Assembly (NCBI GenBank): GCA_041584055.1
Contig: JBFHER010000105.1
Span: 1-11,975 of the forward strand
Length of the DNA stretch: 11,975 nucleotides
Direction of reading: 5' to 3'
Source of the DNA: JBFHER01 sp041584055
GTDB taxonomy: Bacteria > Bacteroidota > Bacteroidia > Bacteroidales > UBA5342
Position numbers and translations under genes: made by a program. The notes beneath the pieces are model-generated. The model had not been told where the DNA came from. It made no database searches and saw only the letters and a program-made list of their open reading frames with translations. Below, piece by piece: positions 7,118-11,975 of this stretch. How positions within the stretch are numbered: position 1 is the stretch's first letter; every line of letters starts with the position of its first letter.

Positions 7118-8101
7118 ATGATAAGTTTAGAAACAAAGTATTTGGGATTACAGCTGAGAAACCCATTAATAGCAAGTAGCTCTGGTTTGACGAACAGTGT
7201 CGATAAGATTGTAAAACTGGAAAAAGATGGCATCGGTGCTGTGGTGCTCAAATCGTTGTTTGAAGAACAAATAAATTTGTCAATTAAGAATTACCTTGAC
7301 AATGAAAAAGGGGATTATCCTGAAGCAATGGATTATGTTCAGAGCTATGTGCGCTCTCAGTCCATCTCTGAATACCTCGACTTGATAAGAGGTGCCAAGG
7401 ACAAAACAAGCATTCCCGTCATTGCAAGTATCAATTGCCATTCAACAGGTGAGTGGATCGAGTTCGCAAAAGAAATAGAAGAGGCAGGTGCCGATGCGAT
7501 TGAATTGAATGTATTTCAACTTGGAGCATCACTGAAAGGAGATCCGAATGAATATGAGCAGATTCATTATGATATAGTAAAAAAGATCCGGAAAGCTGTG
7601 TCTGTCCCAATCTCAGTAAAGATTGGAATGCAATTTAACAATATTGTCCGTGTGGTTGATAGGTTGAAAGCTGAAGGTGCTGCTGGTGTTGTCTTGTTTA
7701 ATCGCTTCTATCAGCCGGATATTGACATCGAAAAGATGGAGATTACTTCATCAGAAGTGTTCAGTGTTCCTTCAGATCTTTACCCAACACTTCGATGGAC
7801 GGCTTTTGTGAGTGGTTTAACAGCCAATATTGATGTTTCTGCCTCCACTGGTGTGCATGATTGGGATAGTGTGATAAAACTATTGCTGGCAGGTGCTGAT
7901 AGCATTCAAATGTGTTCGGCTCTCTATAAAAATGGGAATGGTGTGATTTCTCAATTTATTGTTTGTCTCGAAGAATGGATGGAACAAAAAGGATATGAAT
8001 CATTGAATGAATTCCGTGGAAAACTAAACTATAAAAACAGCGAAGATCCAACATTGTACGAGCGCGTGCAGTTTATGAAATATTTTTCATCCAGATCTTA
8101 G
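7118..8101 (+). CDS. Dihydroorotate dehydrogenase-like flavoprotein lacking the catalytic Cys
   Basis: This 327-residue protein has the FMN-binding TIM-barrel layout of class 1A dihydroorotate dehydrogenase (PyrD). FMN- and substrate-site elements align by eye: K45 (VLKS), N131 (ELNV), K168 (SVKIG), N195 (LFNRF), and the phosphate-binding region STGVHDWDSV at 243-252 followed by LLAGADSIQM at 256-265. The segment that reads NxSCPN in true class 1A enzymes, containing the catalytic base C130 (Lactococcus numbering), reads NVFQLG here, so the Cys is replaced by Gln134. The orotate-contacting NSMGLPN segment is also not recognisable. FMN binding is likely; oxidation of dihydroorotate is doubtful. 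The family is usually annotated 'dihydroorotate dehydrogenase-like protein'. No pyrimidine genes are nearby, and the gene appears to stand alone. Confidence 0.9.
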   Translation: MISLETKYLGLQLRNPLIASSSGLTNSVDKIVKLEKDGIGAVVLKSLFEEQINLSIKNYLDNEKGDYPEAMDYVQSYVRSQSISEYLDLIRGAKDKTSIPVIASINCHSTGEWIEFAKEIEEAGADAIELNVFQLGASLKGDPNEYEQIHYDIVKKIRKAVSVPISVKIGMQFNNIVRVVDRLKAEGAAGVVLFNRFYQPDIDIEKMEITSSEVFSVPSDLYPTLRWTAFVSGLTANIDVSASTGVHDWDSVIKLLLAGADSIQMCSALYKNGNGVISQFIVCLEEWMEQKGYESLNEFRGKLNYKNSEDPTLYERVQFMKYFSSRS

Positions 8102-8225
8102 CATCCGTGAATGAATTTTTATCGTTTTTTTAATTTTTTTGATGAACGTAAAAAGTTCTGTGTTTGGCTATTGAAGAATGATTGAAAAAAAAATAGTTTT
8201 TTATTGCATCTTTTTTTTGCAAATG

Positions 8226-8257
8226 TTTGGAGTGTTAAAAATAAGCTTCTATATTTG
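8226..8257 (+). promoter_or_regulatory. Strong Bacteroidota promoter for tRNA-Glu and rpsT
   Basis: TTTG at 8226-8229 and TATATTTG at 8250-8257 match the -33 TTTG and -7 TAnnTTTG consensus with an ideal 20-bp spacing. Transcription should start near 8263-8265, about 35 nt before the tRNA. An unusually AT-rich tract lies upstream, with A9 at 8185-8193 and T8 at 8211-8218, and could act as an UP-like element; that part is inference. Confidence 0.85.
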
Positions 8258-8297
8258 CACCCGCAAAGAAAAAATAAATGCTCTTTGTTTACATGTT

Positions 8298-8369
8298 GGT
8301 CCGTTCGTCTAGGGGTTAGGACGCCAGGTTTTCATCCTGGTAACAGGGGTTCGATTCCCCTACGGACTA
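8298..8369 (+). tRNA. tRNA-Glu (anticodon UUC)
   Basis: A full cloverleaf folds: acceptor GGTCCGT (8298-8304) with ACGGACT (8362-8368), D arm GTCT/GGAC, anticodon stem CCAGG/CCTGG around the loop TTTTCAT, and T arm AGGGG/CCCCT with loop TTCGATT. The anticodon TTC decodes Glu codons. The first acceptor pair is a G-U wobble (G1-U72). The discriminator base is A and the CCA end is not encoded. It lies 26 nt before rpsT with no terminator between, so tRNA processing probably releases the rpsT mRNA 5' end. Confidence 0.96.
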
Positions 8370-8395
8370 CTTTTTTAAAATAACTAATTTGAATA

Positions 8396-8647
8396 ATGGC
8401 ACATCATAAATCAGCAATCAAAAGAATACGTCAAAGCGAAGCTCGTAAAGTGCATAACAAGTATTTTGCAAAAACAGCTCGTACTGCAGTTCGTAAGTTA
8501 AGAGCTACTACTGAAAAGGACGTGGCAGCTGAATTGCTTCCAAAAGTAACTGCAATGCTTGATAAGTTAGCTAAGAAAAACATTATTCATGCTAATAAAG
8601 CTTCGAACTTGAAATCAAAATTAACTTTGCACGTTAACTCGTTGTAA
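8396..8647 (+). CDS. rpsT: 30S ribosomal protein S20
   Basis: S20 binds 16S rRNA directly and acts early in small-subunit assembly. The 83-residue, very basic protein starts MAHHKSAIKRIRQSEARK, the typical S20 N-terminus, and is alpha-helical throughout with the family's regular spacing of Lys, Arg and Ala. Length is normal (E. coli 87 residues). The start is a standard ATG at 8396. It shares the promoter at 8226-8257 with tRNA-Glu and is followed by a strong intrinsic terminator, so the two genes form a compact translation unit. Confidence 0.97.
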   Translation: MAHHKSAIKRIRQSEARKVHNKYFAKTARTAVRKLRATTEKDVAAELLPKVTAMLDKLAKKNIIHANKASNLKSKLTLHVNSL

Positions 8648-8665
8648 TTGTTAAATACAATATAG

Positions 8666-8697
8666 AAAGCCTTCCAGTTCTGGGAGGCTTTTTTTTT
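8666..8697 (+). terminator. Intrinsic terminator after rpsT
   Basis: AAAGCCTTCC at 8666-8675 pairs with GGGAGGCTTT at 8682-8691 (10 bp with one T-G wobble, 6-nt loop), followed directly by a T run through 8697. It is a textbook Rho-independent terminator closing the tRNA-Glu/rpsT unit. Confidence 0.92.
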
Positions 8698-8711
8698 GCC
8701 TCATGTTTTCA

Positions 8712-8719
8712 TAACTTTG
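8712..8719 (+). promoter_or_regulatory. -7 promoter element before radC
   Basis: TAACTTTG fits TAnnTTTG and lies 22 nt before the radC ATG, between the rpsT terminator and the gene. A -33 TTTG at the right spacing is not clear; the only TTTG nearby (8695-8698) is too close at 13 bp. Confidence 0.5.
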
Positions 8720-8741
8720 ATTACCCTTTAATATTAAACGT

Positions 8742-9437
8742 ATGAAAACAGAATCATCTATCAAGACGTGGGCCGTAGAAGACAGACCACGTGAGAAATT
8801 ATTAAAACGAGGTATTCAGAGCCTAACCGATACCGAGTTGCTGGCAGTAATCATCGGAACCGGAACAAAGAAGAAGGATGTTATCCAGTTGTCACGTGAC
8901 ATCCTGAATGCTGCGGAAAATAACATCGGTCTTCTGGGAAGAAAAACCGTGGCGGATCTGAAAAAGGGATTTTCAGGAATTGGAAACGCCAAGGCTGTGG
9001 CCATTGTGGCTGCCATGGAGCTGGGCAGAAGACGTAAGCTGGAAGACGCCATAAGCCGAACAAAAATATCTTCAAGCAGGGATGTGTTTGAAATCTTCCA
9101 TCCCATTTTAGCGGACCTGAGCCATGAAGAATTTTGGATACTAATTTTGAATCGGTCCAATAAAATCCTTGATAAAGTAAGGATCAGTCAAGGCGGTATT
9201 AGCGGAACAGTTATTGATCCCAAACTTATTTTTAAACCGGCCCTGGATCAGTTGTCAAGCAGTCTGATTCTTATTCATAATCATCCTTCCGGCAATTTAA
9301 AACCAAGTGATGCAGATATTGCAATCACCAAAAAACTAAAAAAAGGAGGGGATATTTTGGATATTCCTGTGTTAGACCACGTTATTGTAACAGAAAAGTA
9401 TTACTTTAGCTTTCAGGATGAAGGCATTTTGTCTTAA
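8742..9437 (+). CDS. radC: RadC family JAB/MPN domain protein
   Basis: RadC proteins combine an N-terminal helix-hairpin-helix region with a C-terminal JAB/MPN (JAMM) metalloprotease-like domain. Here the helical part covers about 20-100, with FSGIGNAKA at 77-85 as the DNA-binding-like hairpin. The JAMM signature is intact: H179 and H181 in HNHPSG, S189 and D192 in PSDAD, with E129 or E130 of LSHEEF as the candidate catalytic Glu. The 231-residue length is standard. The original assignment to DNA repair is no longer well supported, so the cellular role is unclear even though family membership is certain. It has its own likely promoter after the rpsT terminator, and 99 nt separate it from the kinase gene. 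Confidence 0.95.
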   Translation: MKTESSIKTWAVEDRPREKLLKRGIQSLTDTELLAVIIGTGTKKKDVIQLSRDILNAAENNIGLLGRKTVADLKKGFSGIGNAKAVAIVAAMELGRRRKLEDAISRTKISSSRDVFEIFHPILADLSHEEFWILILNRSNKILDKVRISQGGISGTVIDPKLIFKPALDQLSSSLILIHNHPSGNLKPSDADIAITKKLKKGGDILDIPVLDHVIVTEKYYFSFQDEGILS

Positions 9438-9489
9438 TTCTGAAATGTAAACTGAAATAATTAATAGAAGAAAACGGATAAAAGGAAAG

Positions 9490-9530
9490 CAAAAGACAAC
9501 GTGAGTTGTGCTTTTGGTTTATAACAAAAG
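9490..9530 (+). promoter_or_regulatory. Two mutually exclusive hairpins in the histidine-kinase leader
   Basis: CAAAAGACAAC at 9490-9500 can pair with 9505-9516 (GTTGT, a bulged G at 9510, then CTTTTG) around a GTGA loop, giving 11 bp. The same CTTTTG at 9511-9516 can instead pair with a second CAAAAG at 9525-9530 around an 8-nt loop, forming a 6-bp stem that ends 6 nt before the kinase ATG at 9537. A switch controlling translation is possible but unproven. Confidence 0.35.
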
Positions 9531-9536
9531 AACTCA

Positions 9537-11606
9537 ATGGGAAGAGTGATTGTGATTGTTATACTTTTAAACGTTACTTTATGTTTCTCTTTTGCCGGAA
9601 GCCGGAGTTTAAGAGCTGAACAAGGGACCATAGATTTCTCCACAATAGGGTTCACCGATGTGAATTATCGTGTACTTAATGGGGAGTATGAGTTTTATTG
9701 GAAGTCATTACTATTCCCTGATTCAATAAACAAAAGTAGCAACTCAACACCACAAATTTATGCGGTGGTGCCTTCGTATTGGTCAGAATTTGGTGATGAT
9801 TCCTATCCTGAAAAAGGTTTTGCTACCTACAATTTGAAAATCATTCTCCCAGATAGCTTTCGACAGGAACTTACATTTGATATTCCTGTATTTGACTCCT
9901 CATATGAATTATTTCTGAACGGGGAAAGTGTTTCAAAAAATGGCAAAGTTGGCACAAGTCTTCAGTCAGAAGTCCCCGGGTACGCTCCCCGACAAATTAA
10001 TTTTCAACCACTTTCCGACACCATACAATTAACCGTTTGGGTTTCAAACTTCAATCACCGTCGTGGTGGATTCTGGAAAGAAATGAGATTTGGCCCACGG
10101 CTTCAGTTTGAACCTGTGTTGCGAAGGGAAGTGTTTTATTCTCTGCTAACTGTTGGGGTGCTCCTTGCTTTTTCATTACTTTTTTTATTTTTTTTTATAG
10201 GCGATCGAAAAAATCAGAGCATGATTTTCTTTTCGCTTATCTTGCTGGGTGTTGCTGTTCGCGTTTGTGTGTCGGGAAGTTATTATATCACCGATTTGTA
10301 CCCTGTCTCGTGGAAAAACATGATTCGCATGGAATACCTGAGCCTTGCATTGATTCTTCTGGCAGGATTTTATTTTTTCGCCGACTTTATTAAATCTAAA
10401 ATACTGAAGCGCTTTGCGCATGTGAATGCGGCGATTTGTGTGGCTTTTTCGGTTCTGATTCTTACGCTGAGTGTTTCTGTTTTTAGCCACTTTGTGGTTT
10501 ATTTCGAAGTAATCTTTCCTTTGGTTTTTATCGTCGTTATTGTCTTGAGTGTAAAGGATGCGATTGAAGGTAGTTTGGGCGCTGTTTTGAATATTACGGG
10601 TATTATTATTGTGCTGTTTGCTTTTATAAATGATGTACTGATTGCCACCTCCAAAGCGACATTGTTTGATAACTATATTGCCCAGTATGCAGTGATGGTA
10701 TTTGCATTTATGCACGGGCTCATTATTATTTATAAATGGGTTGAAACTTATCAGGAGAAAGCTGAGCTTAACAATGTGGTGACATACATTAATTCCAATC
10801 TCGAGAAATTGGTGGCGGAGCGTACGGATGAATTGAAAGACCAAAATCAACGCATCGAGAAACAAAATCGTGAAATGTCAGATGCACTAGAATTAAATAA
10901 CCGACTATTTTCAATTATAGGACATGATCTCAGAAGTCCGCTCGCTACGTTGTTTCAGTTAGCGGAAGTTTTGGGGGAAGAAGATGTGGACGAAGTGGAA
11001 CGAAAGAAAATTATTCGCTCACTACGCCAGCTTTCCAGATCTACAGGTGATATGATAGATAACCTTGTTTATTGGGGGAGAAGTCAGGGGCAGGCTTTAA
11101 GCTATAATCCATCATTTGGATACATTCGTGATGTATACAATTCATTGGCAGAAATGCTTGTGCCCATCGCTGAACAGAAAGGGATAGAGTTACAGTTCGA
11201 AGATTATGCAAGGGACGAGGTATATTTTGATAAGGAATTGATGAATCTTGTCATTCGAAACCTGATAGGAAATGCGATCAAGTTTACACCTCCTCAAGGG
11301 AACGTCACTTTGTCGGTAAACTATAATAAAAAGGAAAAATGTCATGTTGTTTCTGTGCAAGACACCGGGGTGGGAATGAGTCAGAACCTAATTGATGCCA
11401 TTCTTACCGGCGAGAATAACAAATCGACACCCGGAACAAAAGGAGAGAAAGGTACCGGGCTTGGACTGATTCTTTGCAAGGATCTGATTGAAATGCACGG
11501 AGGTGCATTTTCAATTGAAAGCAGAGAAGGGGTGGGGTCCAGATTTTACTTTACATTACCCGATAAAAGTAAAGCCAAAGCCACCTTGATTAAGCAAAAA
11601 ACATAA
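9537..11606 (+). CDS. 7TM-type sensor histidine kinase
   Basis: A hydrophobic N-terminal signal segment (about 3-20) is followed by a periplasmic beta-rich region (about 30-195; it resembles the sensor domains of 7TMR-DISM proteins). Seven hydrophobic helices follow at roughly 200-221, 229-248, 267-283, 296-316, 320-338, 348-367 and 380-398. A coiled coil (about 405-455) leads to the kinase: phospho-acceptor H463 in IGHDLRSPL, N box RNLIGNAIKF at 574-583, G1 DTGVGM at 609-614 and G2 GTGLGL at 639-644. Known members autophosphorylate the His and pass phosphate to a response regulator; none is encoded here, so this is an orphan or signals elsewhere. The ligand cannot be told. The ATG at 9537 is chosen because it begins the signal segment. 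Length is 689 residues. Confidence 0.93.
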   Translation: MGRVIVIVILLNVTLCFSFAGSRSLRAEQGTIDFSTIGFTDVNYRVLNGEYEFYWKSLLFPDSINKSSNSTPQIYAVVPSYWSEFGDDSYPEKGFATYNLKIILPDSFRQELTFDIPVFDSSYELFLNGESVSKNGKVGTSLQSEVPGYAPRQINFQPLSDTIQLTVWVSNFNHRRGGFWKEMRFGPRLQFEPVLRREVFYSLLTVGVLLAFSLLFLFFFIGDRKNQSMIFFSLILLGVAVRVCVSGSYYITDLYPVSWKNMIRMEYLSLALILLAGFYFFADFIKSKILKRFAHVNAAICVAFSVLILTLSVSVFSHFVVYFEVIFPLVFIVVIVLSVKDAIEGSLGAVLNITGIIIVLFAFINDVLIATSKATLFDNYIAQYAVMVFAFMHGLIIIYKWVETYQEKAELNNVVTYINSNLEKLVAERTDELKDQNQRIEKQNREMSDALELNNRLFSIIGHDLRSPLATLFQLAEVLGEEDVDEVERKKIIRSLRQLSRSTGDMIDNLVYWGRSQGQALSYNPSFGYIRDVYNSLAEMLVPIAEQKGIELQFEDYARDEVYFDKELMNLVIRNLIGNAIKFTPPQGNVTLSVNYNKKEKCHVVSVQDTGVGMSQNLIDAILTGENNKSTPGTKGEKGTGLGLILCKDLIEMHGGAFSIESREGVGSRFYFTLPDKSKAKATLIKQKT

Positions 11607-11632
11607 AAAATGTTTTTCTTATTTTTATGTTT
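11597..11632 (+). terminator. AT-rich alternative hairpins at the kinase stop, weak terminator
   Basis: AAAAACAT at 11597-11604 pairs with ATGTTTTT at 11610-11617 around a five-A loop and overlaps the stop codon. Alternatively AAACATAAAAA at 11599-11609 pairs perfectly over 11 bp with TTTTTATGTTT at 11622-11632. Neither stem contains more than one G-C pair, so termination strength is uncertain. Confidence 0.35.
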
Positions 11633-11660
11633 CAATGTAACAACATATTTATTACATTTG
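11630..11660 (+). promoter_or_regulatory. Promoter for tRNA-Leu
   Basis: TACATTTG at 11653-11660 is an exact TAnnTTTG -7 element ending 10 nt before the tRNA. TTTC at 11630-11633 is a one-mismatch -33 candidate at 19-bp spacing. Transcription should start about at, or only a few bases before, the tRNA 5' end. Confidence 0.7.
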
Positions 11661-11670
11661 CATCGCTTTA

Positions 11671-11754
11671 GCCCAAGTGGCGGAATTGGTAGACGCGCTA
11701 GTTTCAGGGACTAGTGTTCTTATGGACGTGCAGGTTCGAGTCCTGTCTTGGGCA
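11671..11754 (+). tRNA. tRNA-Leu (anticodon CAG)
   Basis: The acceptor GCCCAAG (11671-11677) pairs with CTTGGGC (11747-11753), followed by discriminator A; CCA is not encoded. The anticodon stem CTAGT/ACTAG holds loop TTCAGGG, giving anticodon CAG for CUG codons. The long variable arm (from about 11716) is typical of class II tRNA-Leu, and the T loop TTCGAGT is standard. It has its own promoter and terminator. Confidence 0.96.
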
Positions 11755-11759
11755 CATAG

Positions 11760-11791
11760 AAAACCTTCTCAAAAACAGAGAAGGTTTTTTT
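11760..11791 (+). terminator. Intrinsic terminator after tRNA-Leu
   Basis: AAACCTTCTC at 11761-11770 pairs perfectly with GAGAAGGTTT at 11778-11787 (10 bp, 7-nt A-rich loop; A11760-T11788 extends it), followed by Ts through 11791. Confidence 0.92.
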
Positions 11792-11872
11792 CATGCAGAA
11801 AATTTGAGGGTTAGAAACAGGACGAGAAGTTTATGGATCACATTGAATTTTTGGTGGAGTAACTAATAATAG

Positions 11873-11904
11873 GAATCTTTGTAGTTAAATAATTACAGAG
11901 ATTC
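11873..11904 (+). repeat. 14-bp inverted repeat directly before the transposase ATG
   Basis: GAATCTTTGTAGTT at 11873-11886 and AATTACAGAGATTC at 11891-11904 are imperfect inverted repeats (12 of 14 match in DNA) around AAAT. Both mismatches become G-U pairs in RNA, so the transcript can form an unbroken 14-bp stem ending one nucleotide before the ATG at 11906. Confidence 0.75.
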
Positions 11905-11905
11905 T

Positions 11906-11975
11906 ATGGATTCACAAAACGAACAATACAACCTATTACTTAAAGCCCTATTGCCATCAGATTTATTTGATTACT
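11906..11975 (+). CDS. ISAon1-type transposase, N-terminal part (cut by window end)
   Basis: The first 23 residues begin MDSQNEQYNLLLKALLPSDL and continue FDY to the window end. The pattern of a short polar start followed by LLxxLLPxxLxDY is what I recognise from proteins annotated as ISAon1 family transposase N-terminal region, common in Bacteroidota. In those elements the transposase is often annotated as two reading frames, the first being this short N-terminal piece. Only the beginning is visible, so intactness and a catalytic domain cannot be judged. Recognition rests on a short segment and is moderate. The hairpin just upstream would hide the translation start on a transcript reading through it. 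Confidence 0.65.
   Translation, partial: MDSQNEQYNLLLKALLPSDLFDY

Larger units (their letters stand above)
11870..11975 (+). mobile_element. Left part of an ISAon1-type insertion sequence (left end not determined)
   Basis: The transposase start at 11906 implies an insertion sequence running off the right edge of the window, inserted downstream of the tRNA-Leu terminator (after 11791). The left end lies somewhere between 11792 and about 11873; terminal inverted repeats cannot be called without the other end, so the start given is approximate. Confidence 0.6.

Noticed and set aside
7118..8101. Calling the flavoprotein pyrD
   Set aside because: The catalytic Cys loop and the orotate-binding loop of class 1A enzymes are missing.
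10185..10865. Antisense open frame of 226 codons opposite the kinase membrane region
   Set aside because: It lies wholly inside the kinase gene, has a low-complexity composition rich in Asn, His, Lys and Gln, and no recognisable domain. It is the expected shadow of a hydrophobic coding stretch.
11833..11862. Nine-codon micro-frame before the transposase
   Set aside because: Too short to support, with no ribosome-binding signal; probably chance.
1..11975. CRISPR array, prophage or defence system
   Set aside because: There are no regularly spaced long repeats, phage genes or nuclease/toxin-like genes; the genes are housekeeping apart from the insertion sequence at the right edge.

Overview
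This window looks like an ordinary housekeeping stretch of a chromosome from the phylum Bacteroidota, probably an environmental member of the Bacteroidales/Marinilabiliales. The evidence is an AT-rich composition, several copies of the Bacteroidota -7 promoter element TAnnTTTG, start codons without clear Shine-Dalgarno sequences, tRNA genes without encoded CCA, and family types typical of that phylum: a PorE-like OmpA protein, a DUF5522 protein, a 7TM sensor histidine kinase and an ISAon1-type transposase. Placement below phylum is inference. Every gene lies on the + strand.

Layout. 3-878 is ispH (last step of the MEP isoprenoid pathway). After a promoter come aroB (958-2028) and aroA (2097-3323), two shikimate-pathway enzymes separated by a degenerate 7-bp-period repeat. 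The tiny cysteine-rich DUF5522 gene (3333-3515) follows aroA by 9 nt and ends at a long imperfect hairpin. The next apparent unit has its own -7 element: a two-CCG-domain LutA/LldE-like iron-sulfur protein (3637-4362), a PlsC-type acyltransferase one base downstream (4364-5071), and a PorE-like TPR/beta-propeller/OmpA protein (5093-7036). A dihydroorotate dehydrogenase-like flavoprotein lacking the catalytic Cys follows (7118-8101).

From 8226 the clearest promoter in the window (TTTG-20 bp-TATATTTG) precedes tRNA-Glu(UUC) and rpsT (ribosomal protein S20), which end at a strong intrinsic terminator. Then come radC (8742-9437) and a 7TM sensor histidine kinase (9537-11606), whose leader can fold into two mutually exclusive hairpins. 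A tRNA-Leu(CAG) with its own promoter and terminator closes the housekeeping part. The last 70 bases are the beginning of an ISAon1-type transposase gene, preceded by a 14-bp stem that ends one base before its ATG.

The genes serve core metabolism (isoprenoids, chorismate, phospholipids), the envelope, translation and signalling. I see no defence system, CRISPR array or phage. The features most worth a second look are the hairpin at the insertion-sequence start codon, the alternative hairpins before the kinase, the dihydroorotate dehydrogenase-like protein without its catalytic Cys, the aroB-aroA heptamer repeat, and the DUF5522 gene next to a CCG iron-sulfur protein.
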